DNA of 64,000 bases from NCBI GenBank assembly GCA_033064195.1, contig JARBJD010000002.1:620001-684000 (forward strand), written 5' to 3'. This DNA comes from Blattamonas nauphoetae (lineage: Eukaryota > Preaxostyla > Oxymonadida). Shown here piece after piece: positions 14,987 to 26,884 of the stretch (the stretch's first letter is position 1; every line of letters starts with the position of its first letter). The notes beneath the pieces are model-generated. The model was not told where the DNA came from and ran no database searches. It was given only the letters and a program-made list of their open reading frames with translations. A program made the translations under genes and the position numbers.

Positions 14987-17095
14987 ATGAGTTCCCCTCC
15001 AAACCAATCATCAATTGGATCTGGTAAATCATCAAATGGTTCAACCGGATCCGATTCTCAACAACCCGTGAAAAAAGCCTATGTACCGCCCCACAAACGT
15101 AAACAAATGGAAGAAGAGGCAGAAAGAGCAAAACAGCAACCTCCTCCTTCCCAACAAAGATCATATCAAGATTCTCAACGTGGTCCACCACGCGGTGACT
15201 ATCAATCCTCTTCTCGAACAGATGCACCATTCCGTCCCCGTTCAGCTCAGCCAGCCGTGCCACCTCGGCAATCATTCCCAGTCGAACCAACTGAAGATGA
15301 GAAAAGATTGTTTAAATCAACAACAAATGCCGGAATTAACTTCGATAGATATGATGATATTCAAGTGGAAGTGAGTGGGAATAATGTCATTGAGCCAATC
15401 GAGAGCTATCAAGATGTTGATCTTGGGCCTGCTGTGAATCGCAATGTCGTTCTTGCAGGATATCGCAAACCGACACCAATCCAGAAACATTCAATTCCCA
15501 TCATTCTTGGGAATCGAGACCTGATGGCATGCGCACAAACAGGCTCTGGAAAAACATGTGCATTTCTCCTTCCCATGTTGCACAGATTGGAAAGTGTTGG
15601 GAACTATGGAGGAAAAGTTTACCATACAAATCGCCTCATGGTTAATCCAGCCGCGCTTGTCATTGCACCGACGCGAGAACTGTGCATTCAGATCTTTGAC
15701 GAAGCATCCAAATTCAGCAATCGCACTGACCTTCTTGTGTGTGTCTGCTACGGAGGAAAGAATCTGAGGGACCAGATCCAGGCATTGCGCCGCCATGGAT
15801 GCGACCTCCTTGTCGCCACCCCTGGTCGTTTGATCGATCTTCTCGAACAGGGAGTGATTGGAATGCAGCACATCAGCATTCTCTGCCTTGATGAGGCTGA
15901 TCGCATGCTTGACATGGGATTTGAGCCACAGATCCGCAAGATTGTCGAGAACTTCGGAATGCCACCCAAGACACATCGCCAGACACTCATGTTCAGTGCA
16001 ACATTCCCGAAGGAGATCCAACGCTTGGCTGCCCTGTTCCTGGCCGACTATCTCTTCTGCGTGGTGGGGACAGTTGGAGAGACTGCCAAGGATATCACCC
16101 AAAAGTTTGAATTTGTGAGAGACGGAGCAGAGCTCGACACACTCATGGACATCCTTCCGACCATCCTCACTCCACCACAGAAGGCTCAAAGCGGTGCACC
16201 AAGTGGGCCAATGCAGCGCAGCCAGAAAAATCCAGACGAATTGAATCTTGTTCTGATCTTCACGGAAACAAAGAGAGAAGCGAACAGTCTTGAAATTGTG
16301 CTGAACAACAACGGATACCCAACCACATCCATCCACGGTGACCGCTCGCAGGACGAGCGAGAGGATGCGCTCTACGCATTCAAGTCGGGTATCGTGAGTA
16401 TTCTTGTCGCAACCGATGTGGCTTCACGTGGTCTCGATATTCCCTCTGTTCGCACAGTCATCAACTATTCCATGCCCAATGAGATGGAACGGTACGTTCA
16501 CAGAATTGGAAGAACTGGACGCGTCGGACACACAGGAACAGCCATCACATTCATCAAACGTTCTGACGGTGGAATAATCCCGCAGCTGATTGAATCACTC
16601 GAACAATCCAATCAGGAGATTCCAGCGTTCTTCGAAGAGATTGGAGGAAGAAGATACGGGATGGGAAGCGGAGGAGGAAGGAAGTTCGGAAACAGGGATG
16701 CTCGACACGACGATCGAGATCAGGGCGGAAGCTACAAACGTCGCACTTTCACCCATTCTGGAAGAGGTCGCGGTGGACGTCCAGGTGGAGATCCATACGA
16801 GAGACAAGGCGGAGGGGATCGATATGGGGATGGAGGAAGCAGAGGATATGGTGGAGGGCGAGGTGGAGGGTATGGAAGTGGAGGAGGAAGATCTAACGAC
16901 CCGTATCCAGTTCCTTCACCGACTGTGTTTTCGACAAGTCGCCCAGAGAATGCTCGCACACCGTCAGAACGATCAACAACTGGAGGAAATGCAGATTGGG
17001 GTGCTTCAGGAGGCTGGGGACAAGGCGCATGGGGTGGAAGTTCCGGACGACTCGGAGCAGGCCACGCAGGAGGAACAGATTGGGCAGATTGTTGA
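14987..17095 (+). CDS. DEAD-box RNA helicase DDX3/Ded1
   Basis: This is an ATP-dependent RNA helicase that helps scanning and translation initiation. A single exon encodes 702 residues. In order: AYVPPHKR (eIF4E-binding-like motif near residue 33), Q motif YRKPTPIQ, motif I AQTGSGKT, PTRELC, ATPGRLIDLL, DEAD in LDEADRMLDMGF, SAT in MFSATFP, ARGLDIP-type motif V (ASRGLDIPS), and HRIGRTGR. The tail is an RGG/GYGGG-rich, low-complexity RNA-binding segment that ends in W/G repeats, as in Ded1. VPPHKR plus the ITQKFEFV block separates it from Vasa and DDX5. It is one of the few long intronless genes here. Confidence 0.95.
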   Translation: MSSPPNQSSIGSGKSSNGSTGSDSQQPVKKAYVPPHKRKQMEEEAERAKQQPPPSQQRSYQDSQRGPPRGDYQSSSRTDAPFRPRSAQPAVPPRQSFPVEPTEDEKRLFKSTTNAGINFDRYDDIQVEVSGNNVIEPIESYQDVDLGPAVNRNVVLAGYRKPTPIQKHSIPIILGNRDLMACAQTGSGKTCAFLLPMLHRLESVGNYGGKVYHTNRLMVNPAALVIAPTRELCIQIFDEASKFSNRTDLLVCVCYGGKNLRDQIQALRRHGCDLLVATPGRLIDLLEQGVIGMQHISILCLDEADRMLDMGFEPQIRKIVENFGMPPKTHRQTLMFSATFPKEIQRLAALFLADYLFCVVGTVGETAKDITQKFEFVRDGAELDTLMDILPTILTPPQKAQSGAPSGPMQRSQKNPDELNLVLIFTETKREANSLEIVLNNNGYPTTSIHGDRSQDEREDALYAFKSGIVSILVATDVASRGLDIPSVRTVINYSMPNEMERYVHRIGRTGRVGHTGTAITFIKRSDGGIIPQLIESLEQSNQEIPAFFEEIGGRRYGMGSGGGRKFGNRDARHDDRDQGGSYKRRTFTHSGRGRGGRPGGDPYERQGGGDRYGDGGSRGYGGGRGGGYGSGGGRSNDPYPVPSPTVFSTSRPENARTPSERSTTGGNADWGASGGWGQGAWGGSSGRLGAGHAGGTDWADC

Positions 17096-17245
17096 TCCAC
17101 AAAGTGTCTGTGTTCACAGTTTGCCAATTCTGTGTTGTTTATTTTCCCATTTCACTTTGACTGAATTGATTCATTCGTCTCAAAGGAAGAGTGCAAGCGT
17201 TTCAAAAGAACAGAAGTGGAAAGAAAGACTAATTGAGTCAAAACG

Positions 17246-20200
17246 TCACAAGTTTTCTGGACTCATGACACCAAGTTTTGTCTCGTAGAAGATTTTGCGC
17301 AAATCTTGCTTCTTTCGAAACTCATCGGCTGTTCTCTTCTTTGTGATGACGAGAAGAAGGATTTCGGCGGGAATTGCGAGGACAGAGACAATGATAGGGA
17401 TGAGCAAGGGGAGGCGGAAGGCAAAAAATGGAGATGGGGGCGGTGCGGTGAGATCGGTGAAGAACAGGAATACGAACCAAAGGAGTGCACCAACCACAGA
17501 TACGACTGCGTGTAGGATGAGACTAGAGAGAATATGAAAGAGATAATCAAACCAGAAGATAACAGCTCGTGGCCAGTATTCATTTTTCCAAGGATGGTGG
17601 GTTTTCAACGGTTGTGTGGGAAAGACGAACTGGGCCGAATAGATGCAGGTAAAGATGGAGAAGAGAAGCGAGCAAATGGATTGTGAGAGGCTGACAACAC
17701 ATTCCCAAGCGTCAATTTCACCATCTGTTGGAGTGACAGGAGGACTGTGGGTGAGTGAGGACTGATAGAAGACAGGTGGAGTGAATGTCGGAGAGTTAAT
17801 GAGATATATCAGCATTCTGAGGAAAGATGAAAGAAAACAAAACAAACATTGCATGGTCCATGATCAACACGAGAGCGAGTGGAGTGAAAAAGGCGATGAA
17901 TGACCTGATGGAGTACGGATTCAGATACAAGAATGGGAAGCATTTGCGAGTCCACAAGATGCCCTGTGGGTAGCTTGGCGAATTCTCAGAAAGAGAGAAG
18001 TCTCTCCAATTCTGCTCCCCAACGTTCACAGCGGGGACGATATTCCCTTGTGGATCTGTTGACTGACGCCCGGTCGAAGTATATTTCAATTTGGTCAGGG
18101 TTCGATCAAAAGGATGAGTATGAACATCATCATCGTTCACAACTTCGGTTGAGGAAGCAGATGATGCAGCCTGATCATCTGATTCACTCCTCCCACTTGT
18201 GTGTGTATCACTTTGAACGCGTTCAGTCTCTGATGCTTGAAGTGCAAGGCTGCTAGTTTGAACGTGACGAGATGGGTTGCTTCGAGATCGAGTGAGCTGA
18301 GACTGTGGCTCTTCTGGGGAAGGAATTGGAGGATCTTGAAGTGCTTTGATCACAGTCAGATTTTGGATGAGATCCGGAAGTTTCTCTGGATATCGTTTGT
18401 CGGAGTGTTCCTTCCATTGATCTCGATAAATTGGCGAGAAAACAAGAACCGTCGATAGGATGGGGATTGTGACCAAAACATGGAAAGCAAGCTGCACTGG
18501 CCCGATGATTGGTGGAAGACCCAAAAGAGCACATATAAAATTGAGGAGGGTGATAGACAATGCTGATCGAGTTGAAAATCTGAAGGCCGACTGAGAGTTT
18601 CGAGCAAGTCTCTTCGCTTCGGTGAAAATATGAACTATCCGCTCCCATCGAACACCACGGACATCCACAGTCATTGAAGCCGGTGGGACTTCGGTTCGTT
18701 TCACAGCTTGTTTGGCAACAGGAAGTTGATCACCTTTTGTATTTGGAGGATCTGGCTCAATGTTGAGTTTGTTTCGAATCTGACTTTTTCTGAAGTTCTT
18801 TCGTCGCTCGACGATAATTCGACTTGTTCCCATGTGTTGACCTCCTCCGAGAACAGGGCGAAAAGAAGCAAGGGCTCTTGAAAGTGGGAAGCGAGAAATA
18901 GCCCTGAAATATTCAACATGGCAGGACTCTTCGTCAGATGAACTTGAGGTCGACGTGGAGAGAGAAGAGAAGGAGTCTGACTCAAAGATAGTCTCTTCAT
19001 CTTGATTATCTCTCATTGACGAAGGTGAATCTCGAGAAACTCGAGAAGAACTTTTCTTCAGACGAGAAGCACCAGTTCTAGATGGTGAATGCTGAGGAGC
19101 GACCAGAGGAGATAGTGTCACAGACATCGGGCGATGGCTTCTCCGTCGACCTTGCGGCACGTGCTCATTGTTGCGATTTTGACGGTCAGTTGAGTCAGAT
19201 GGAAGCCGTTGATGGTTTGACTCAGGAGATGAATTTGACTCAGATGATTCGTGACCACGACGCTGATCTTGGGAGAACTCTTCTGTGTTTGACGACATTT
19301 CCATCTCTCGCACTTTTCTCACTTTTGCTTGTTTTAGGAGTTCCTGTTGATATTGTTTTCGCCTCTGGACTTTCTTCAATTGATCAAGGCGTTGGTCTCT
19401 CATTTCTTGTCGTTCATGTTCAAGTTTCTCTCGGGCTTCTCTTTTCTTCTCTCTTTTCTTTTCTTTTTCTTGAATTTTCTTTGCATCCCGCTCTTCTGCT
19501 TCTTCGAGACTCAAGTGAGGGATGATCACAGGAATGGCTTCGAGAGGCCACTGTTTGTCGAACCGAAGACTGAAATGTGCTTGCTCATTGAAGAGCGGAG
19601 TTGGTGTGAATGTCGTTACGTTCTCTCCAAAGGAACGGTAGAGTGAAATCATTTCCTTCACTGCCATTGGATTCGTTGATGAGAAGAGTTGCACTCGGAG
19701 AGGAACATCGTCTTTGTACACCAGGTGAGTCTTCAGGGCATCTATGCCTTTCGGAATGGACGATTCGAGATCTTCCTCGCAATGGAAGTTTGCAACAGTT
19801 GTTGTTTGAGCAAGACTATTTGCAGTGTAAAGTGCAGATGAAAAAGGGATGTAGCGTCTTGTGGACAAACTGGGCTGTTGTAGTGTTCTCTGTTTGGGAG
19901 GGATGAACGGCGATGCAAGAGACAAAGGGATGGCTGATTCGAAGTGGAGAAGATCTGTTTGCGTGAAGAATGTGGAGAGAGTGTCTGCCCACCGACGTTG
20001 TTTTCGAAGTCGTTGCCCGCGTGAATTCACATTGTAATTCATCTTTGGAAACCGGGTTGACCCAAATGAGTGTGATGGAACACATAGTCTGTGCAGGGGG
20101 AGTGTGGAGGCGATGACCGAATCGAGGTTATCCATGTCGTACAGAACCTTTTCATCACCTCGTTCTCTCAAAGGAGGTTGATACGTTTTCTTTTGTGGAA

Positions 20201-23200
20201 GTCCTGGGGTTTTCAGAAGAGCATACGTCGACGAGAGGGGGATGCACGAGTTCCAGTCTGTGTAAACTCCGAGATCCTGCCCGAGTTGTGTTGCTCGTGG
20301 ATCCTCGTCAGAAGAGAACAGAACAAAGCGAATTCCACATTTCTCCAGTCTTTCCACCATTCCCTTCACATCGCTGCGGATCGGAAATTGTTGAAACGCG
20401 ATAAAACCAAGGAAGACTTGCTGTGATTGGCAATAAAGAATGGCTTCTGAACGAGTGAGAGAACCAGATTTCCGCTGCAATGGTTGTGAGCCATGTTGTG
20501 ATGAGGAGGCCTGGCTAGATTTCTGAGGTCGATGAAAGGATGTTTGATTTCCTCGTTTAAGCGATTGCATTGGAGAGCGGAATTGAGTTGTTTGAGGAGT
20601 ACCTTCATTCATTCCAGGGACTGGCGAAGGAACAATATATTGAAGCGAATGGGTGCGATGTGAAAAAACTGAATATTGGGATGCCGAATCAGTATTTGGG
20701 TCGGTCACAGTTCGATTGGGATTAGGACGTGATTGCATTTTTGGTCCAGTGTCCACATCAAAACCACCGTATTTGAGTTTTGACATCTGCTTCATTCGAA
20801 TAGTTGTCAGAACGTTGCGAAGTGTCGAATATGAGTCGGTTTGCCCATTCACTTCGAATGGAACATCAAGCAACCCCTTCGACAGCCATTCCATTCCAAC
20901 AGTATCGTCTACTCCGAATGAAGGAGAGGGCCGCCCGGATTCACTTTGATCGGTTGAGAGGAGAGAATGTGTGAATGACGTATGGAACTTGGATGACACT
21001 GTTGGGACTCGTAGAGAGATTGACGGGACCATTACGACTTTCTTGGTTGTGTGAATTTTGGTTCGGTAGTGGAGATCTTTCTTGATGGGAGTTGGTTGTT
21101 GGATTGGCTTCGAGCGATGATGGCAACATCGTCGGGTAGAAGATGACGATGAACTCGATGAGTCCAGATTCTTTGATGGTGGTGCTTTTCGAGTTTGTTT
21201 GTTTGAATTTGTCTTTGTGTGAGGTTTGGCTGGAGTTCGTTTTTCTGGTTGGTGGGTTCTGTCCATCTTGCTCCTGACTTCGGTGTTGGAGCTGTCGCTG
21301 AAGCGGTCTGAGGAGTCTTCTGACTCGGAGAATTCTCTGGCTCGTTTGTGTCTTCTCCAACGGGCATCTGATATGTCTTCATCGACAATTTCTTCCCTCC
21401 ACCACCGTTCCTTCACTCGCTTCTTTCTACGTTCAAAATCACTCCCAGCGACAGCGTCTCTTTCAGCGTCTTCTGAGTCATAAAAACGAAAGTCTGCTTC
21501 TTTTTGTTTCTTTGATGGGGCTGGTGTTTTCGGTTTTGTTTTAGAACGATATCCCATTTCTTCCCTCACAACTTTTCTCTCCTCCGCCCGAATCTCCTTC
21601 TCTCTTCCCAAAATGTGATTTTCAAAATCTGCCCTTCGAGTTCGACGTCTCTCTCGTTCCTTCTCTTCCTTTGTCATCTCAAACGCAGCTCGGTATCGTT
21701 CGTCAATCGTCGTGAAAGATAGCCCGACGAAGAGAGTGTTAAGATTGTGGCGTTGTTCTTCTGTCAGATCATGTTCGAGCGAAAGACTGTCGTGGCTGGA
21801 ATCGACACTTGGTAATGATGACTTCGATTCTTCTGAATCCTCTCTGGGGTCGTCACTGTTGTACCGTCTCTTGCTCTTCTTCGGCTGTGTTGGATCCTCG
21901 ATTGTTTCCCCCTTCACGATTCTGATGATGGTGGAGATGATTCGTTTCCGCTGTTCATCGTCCAATGGGCGAATCTCTTCGCCATCAAAATACTCCACAC
22001 AGTTTTCGAGGATGGTGAACGGGGTGCCGACACTGTACAATTGGAGCGGCTCCAGTTCTCTGGCGAAATGAGATGTCGGAGTTGTTGGTGTCATGGCTGT
22101 CGAAGATGTGACACTTTTGTTCTCAGATTGTTGGGATGAACTGCTGTGATAGTCTGTTTTGTCTCCGTCTGAATCCGAAGACGACTTACGTTTCACTTTC
22201 GTTTTCCGAGTCATCGCCCGTCTTTCCTTTCGAGCATTTCGTCTTTTCCGGGATGTCTGCGTGTCATTCGTCTGTGTCGCACGAGGTCGAACAACGAGTG
22301 AGAGGAGAAGCCCTTCTTTATCGTTCATAAGTTCTTCTTCAAATTTGAGTTTGGTTGCTTCCTTCACATTTTCGTTCATTTTGGTTTGTGCAGTTGAGTA
22401 GAAAAGGGTCGTTGGAGTGTGAAACAAGGATGACCCATGTGGGAGGATCACGTGATTCGTCCGGTCGACTTCAATTGTTTTCTCTGCATCATCTTTCGAC
22501 GTGCCCTTTTTCGACTCCGACACATTCACACTTCCAACGAGTCCAAAACGAGTGTACACCGAGAAGAGAGGAGTGAGCTGATGTTGCTGTCCTTTCTCTG
22601 TTCCAGAAGCGTTCACAGGAGCGAGAAGGATGTCCGAGATCGGGTCTCCGCAAAGAGTGGGGTGGTACAGGCTGAGCATCAGAGAGGCGATGTTCATTGG
22701 GGCCAGAGAGCGCTGATATTTTCGAGCGTCTTCATCCTTCCAGTCCATCAGTCTGGTGAATCCCCAAGGAATTGGGTTGTGTGTTTGGTTGGCGATGGAT
22801 ATGTTGAATGGTGGAGAGTAGATGGATGGACGAGGAAGGGTGAAGAGTGTCGGTGACAGCTGGAGATCATCCAAAGAGGTCGACACGTTCTGGAAACAGT
22901 GAAAGTGAGATGGGGCAGACGGTTTGGACAAGTGGAAGGACTTTCAAGAAGACTCCTTCTTTTTGTTGGTCAGCGAGGTCCTTGACTTCGCCAGTCTCAT
23001 CTTGATTTTGCTGTGGATCATGGTCTCTTTTCCGTTCTGAGCTACGCTGACTTCGGGGCTTGAAGGTTCGAGGGATGATCACACTTGTAGCGAGTGGGAC
23101 AGTCTGCGTTGGAGTCAAAATGAGCGAACAAGAATGAAGACCTCACTCAACGGCATCGAAGTATCTGTGAAGCAAACAATGCTTGTCTTTCCCAGTGCAT

Positions 23201-24039
23201 CGGGTAAATGGAGGCTTCGTTCACAGAGTTCTTGTTCTCCGGCTAACATTCTGAAAACGAGTGATCGAACTTCATCTGACAAAACAGACAGTGGGAGAAC
23301 GAAGATGAGGTCGGTGAGGGAGCAAAACACGAAACAAAAAATGTCAGTCAAAGTATCGATGTTTCAGAATGAAAATACTTGGTTTAAACTTAAGGGCACG
23401 TCGTTCTTTCTCAACATCACGCGACGAATCCCATCGATATGGTTTGTCTTGATTTTTGCGGGGAGCCTGGAGAGAAAGAAAAGTGCAAGAAATAAGAAGA
23501 ACATGTATTTTGGTAAAATTATCAAAGAAATGAAAGGATACGACACAATTAATCTTGAAAAATACAAAACATACAAGGCAGATTGCCGAAACATGGTATA
23601 GTTTGGCTGCGGAATATGCTCGGATGATAGAAGTCATCCATGACATTGAAAATGGAAGAACAGGAACTATCACAAGGAATGCTTGTAGTATCATCTTAAG
23701 TATTTCAGGAAATTGTGCTGGATCGGTGACAAATGGCGAAAGAACAAGTTTGAGAACCAGAGGTACGATTGAGAGAATGAACGAGATAAGTCCGATCAAC
23801 AGTGTCCCACGTGGTGATGGTCTGGATTCATCACGTGGTATATATTGTGAATAGGCGTGCTTAACTTTCCAGAATCTGTAGTTGAAAATCAAATTGAAGA
23901 CGGCCCCAACGAGGAGGAAAATGAATCCAACGAGATATTCTGGTCGATTTTGGAATGGAGTGAGTGCGGTAAATACTATCGCAACAGTGTAAATTAGAAA
24001 AACAATCACGAAGCTGACTGGGCGACTGAAGAGTGACAT
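17246..24039 (-). CDS. TMEM94-like (P-type ATPase-related) giant membrane protein
   Basis: About six exons, roughly 2,100 residues, starting at ATG 24039. Human TMEM94 (ERMA, an ER P-type ATPase relative linked to magnesium) is about 1,350. Matching blocks, as I recall them: VFLGFIAFQQ...GIRFVLFSSDEDP...DWNSCIPLS (VFLGMVSSQY...CIRFVYFSLEDE...GWNCHISLT), MDWKDEDARKYQRSLAPMNI (DSNWQLHLTSLKPLGL), AKRLARNSQSAF before a hydrophobic pair, and the C-terminus FYETKLGVMSPENL (QFETKLGMNSPF). Hydrophobic spans sit at about 23.6-24.0 kb, 18.4-18.6 kb and 17.3-17.9 kb. The extra length is Glu/Arg/Ser-rich low complexity (about 18.9-19.5 and 20.9-22.3 kb). The expected phosphorylation loop reads CFTDTSMP, not DKTG, and there is no room for an actuator domain between the first two hairpins. 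Confidence 0.7.
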
Positions 24040-24108
24040 CACTTCGAGGGGGATAACTCCTTATTAACAGAAAAATACTTCGTCAAAAAGGAAAATTGAA
24101 TAAGTAGG
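24040..24108. promoter_or_regulatory. Shared divergent promoter, TMEM94-like / two-span membrane protein
   Basis: Two start codons point outward from this 69-base AT-rich gap, so both transcripts must begin in it or very close by. No named element is recognised. Confidence 0.35.
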
Positions 24109-25530
24109 ATGATGGAGAGATTCTACCAGGAATCGTACAAGGAATACCGTGCTCCTTACAACGGAAGAGCTGAGTCAAGAAAATGGGTGCGACGATCTAG
24201 TGTAATTTTTGGTACTCGACATACAAGTAACTTTTGTGGATGCTCTGTCGCAGGGTTTGTTCTTTTCTCTCGTTTTTACGTTTATAGACAGGGAAACGGA
24301 AGTTTTATGCCAAAGACATACTGTGGCCTCTACTCATTCTCCTCTGCATAACTCTCTTCTATTTTGTCTCTTCAAATATAATAATGACTGCTTCTTTCAC
24401 TTTCATCAAGGAAGTCTCGACACAATCCATTCTTGATGGAGCTCTTGTCTTTTTCTCTCGAAAGGACTGGAATAGTCCTGTAGTATGCTTTTCTTTCCAA
24501 TATATCCACAAGATTCGTTCAAACACTTGCAGCCTCTACACTAGTGCCAAACGGAGCTTTTCTTTTGAGTCTATTACCAAAAGACACTGGGTCATCCCAT
24601 CTCGCGATTTTCCAGGTTTGTTGTCATTATGTTCACAAAATACAGCCAACACAACCATGTCAATGAGTCTATTTCTCACTCAAAGCTTAGAAGTCCTTTG
24701 GAATGTCCAAACAGACAAGAATTGCTCCGGCATGATCAAACATCAGAACATAGAGGTTCCACTCAGTGTTTATCCAGAAATGGAACCCATCAACTTTCTT
24801 CCAAAACACACTGGCTTTTATAATTTCACCATTACATCCAAAAACGACCCCATTTCCTTCCAACAGAATCTGTCAATCTCAACTCCCGTATTTCTTTCAA
24901 TAGACCATTTATCTTATTAATTTTTCCATAGAACTATCATAACATTGGGCGTCATCTTCGAATCAGATCTTCTTTGGCTCAGAACTCACCGTTGATAGTT
25001 GTTGGTGTTCCTGGAAATGCCACATATTGCGAGTTTACTGTTCTGGTATCCCCTTCTTCAATCTTGTCAACATATGATCTTCTGCGTCGTATTCTCTCTG
25101 TGCACAGGATTCTCCCCTCAAGCACGTCTCCATCGTTCTTCTCTCCTGTCTCCCAACCATCGTCCTCGTCGTTGTGATACTTCTGATTCCTGCCTTCTAT
25201 TCCGTGGCCACCTTTTCCTTCTATCAGTGCTACTACCCTTGCTGTGTCCCTCCGCTTGTTTTCCAACAAAGTCTCCAATTAATGGAACAAAGGAAGGAAG
25301 TCGAGTTTCAGGAAAGACACCCTCCATCACAACGCTGCCCGTGTTCCCGAAGGAAAAGGAAAGTCCTTTCAGCCGAACAGATGTTGAATTTGATGTATGA
25401 AGATAATGAAAATTCGATGGAACCACTTCTTGATTTCTCCGAGGACGAGGAAGACCATTCGGAACAACTCTCAATGCAGGATATTTCCACCCGAACAGAC
25501 AACGAAGAAGAAACCGATGGTCATCTTTGA
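24109..25530 (+). CDS. Two-span membrane protein of unknown function
   Basis: I do not recognise the family. My exon model starts at ATG 24109 (a second ATG follows at 24112), with short introns near 24220 (28 nt, donor GTGTAA), 24263-24297, 24890-24930 and 25050-25112, ending at TGA 25530. The protein has a cytosolic head with Tyr/Arg (ERFYQESYKEYRAPYNG), one hydrophobic span (LLILLCITLFYFV), a loop of about 200 residues with several N-glycosylation-type sites (NTTM, NFTI, NATY), a second span (TIVLVVVILLIPAFYSVATF), and a Cys-rich patch followed by an acidic tail (LLDFSEDEEDHSEQ). Two spans around a glycosylated loop with both ends cytosolic fits an ER or endosomal protein. The coding potential is clear; function is not. 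Confidence 0.6.
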
Positions 25531-25733
25531 AATAACTCTCTCGACATCTTTTTATTTCATGTTTCAATCGTTTTCATTCATATTTTTAGATTCGACGAAA
25601 ATATTGTTTCTTCTGGTTTGATCAGTTGTGACATGATAAAGACACTTAATCTACAGTGCCTCCAGGTTATTTAACCTACATTATCAAATGCTTCTCGCTT
25701 TCCTGTGTGTATCACGTTTGGCTTATTCGCAAT

Positions 25734-26056
25734 ATGTTCCATATCAATCGTGCGGAGCTTGCCTCTCTGGTTTCTCATCGTATCCTCGATACTTCTACGG
25801 ATGTACGCCATTATATGGATATGCTCCTTGCATCCCTCGAAGATATTCATACCCAGTTTATTCATCCCCAAGAAGCTGCTGCTTCTCATGCCTCAGTGGG
25901 GATAGTCCTGATGTCGATCTCGAAGCTTTGGTTGGAGAAATTGTTGAATACCAAGATCAAACTGCAGTTCTGAAGAAAATGCTTCAAGATCAGACATTCA
26001 CAACATTGACAGACAAGCAGATCGACAAAGCACTAAAACAATATTCCAGTTTGTGA
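25734..26056 (+). CDS. Small helical protein, about 93 residues, unknown
   Basis: The model has two exons joined across a 41-nt intron (donor GTTTAT, acceptor CTCAG, about 25857-25897). It gives an all-helical protein containing ELASLVSHRILDTSTDVRHY, LLASLEDIHTHGDSPDVDLE, and VGEIVEYQDQTAVLKKMLQ. Splicing joins two different frames that both look coding on their outer sides and poor on their inner sides, which is why I prefer it to the unspliced alternative. Size and heptad-like spacing suggest a small subunit of a larger complex, but I cannot name it. It lies 69 bases upstream of another small gene on the same strand. Confidence 0.5.
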
Positions 26057-26125
26057 CATTTTTCCGTCACCAAGACATCTCTGTACTTAGGCGATGTAAA
26101 AGAACTCAATCAATTGAGGTTTAAG

Positions 26126-26746
26126 ATGGAAAAAGAAACTGGTAAACAGGGAGATCAAGCAAAATCTCAATCGGAACTTCAGAAAAAGATTGATGATATC
26201 TGGGGAAGAATCGTGATGACAGAAGTATCCTTCAATTCTACCTTCATTTCTTCACCAATAATCTCGCTTAGCTTTGGATTAGTAATACTGGCACGAAATC
26301 GTCACCACTACCAATCACTCAGTACGTCTTTGCCCAACAATTCCCAACTGGAAGTGCGTTTTCTGATGAAATGAAAACAAAAGGAGATGAACTCGCGAAA
26401 CAAGTTAAAAATAAGAAGGATGGATGGCTTTGTGTTTGTTGGGATGAACAGAATTCAAAACTCAATATTCTCCAACTCCCAGACAATAACCTCGCTCCTG
26501 GTCTGACATTTTTTGCAGTTCATTCGTTTAGCATCTCAATATCAACCTATGATTATTGTGCCTGTCTCGGAGGAGTACGCCTCTGGTGACATCAAAACTT
26601 TCATCGAAAAGTACCTTCAGAATGATTGCAATTGGCAAGTTGTATGTCCTCAACTTTCATTTGACTCTTTTCTTTCTAAGGTGGAACAAAGACTGCGTTC
26701 ATATATTCCACAAGAAGTCCAAGACTCAGTTCTCTCACAATCGTAA
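26126..26746 (+). CDS. Small soluble protein of unknown function
   Basis: The start is ATG 26126. I infer introns at about 26225-26269 (donor GTATCC, acceptor CTTAG) and 26504-26534 (31 nt, donor GTCTGA, acceptor TTTAG), possibly a third in-frame one near 26638-26679. The spliced product of about 150-170 residues runs from a charged N-terminus (SQSELQKKIDDIWGRIVM) through QYVFAQQFPTGSAFSDEM and GWLCVCWDEQNSKLNILQL to YQPMIIVPVSEEYASGDIK and KVEQRLRSYIPQEVQ. There are no membrane spans and no catalytic motif I recognise. The frame shifts are fully explained by the introns, and the tail-to-tail neighbour is pyruvate kinase. Confidence 0.5.
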
Positions 26747-26884
26747 CATCTCATTTATTTGTTACAACATCATCAAAAGATCAATCGAGAACCCGATAAT
26801 TCAAGAAAAAAAGCAGAATAAATCTTCACTAAATGCGGGGAACACAATATGTGCATGAATAAAGCTAAACCTGATATAGAATGA

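Noticed and set aside
16640-17090. Gly/Arg repeat tract at the 3' end of the DDX3-like gene as a DNA repeat element
   Set aside because: It is the RGG-rich tail typical of Ded1/DDX3, in frame with the helicase.
25688-26056. Unspliced frame starting MLLAFLCVSRLAYSQ that looks like a secreted Cys/Tyr-rich protein
   Set aside because: The spliced 93-residue helical model uses a good donor and acceptor and removes the odd Cys/Tyr part. The secreted reading overlaps sequence that is better explained in another frame.
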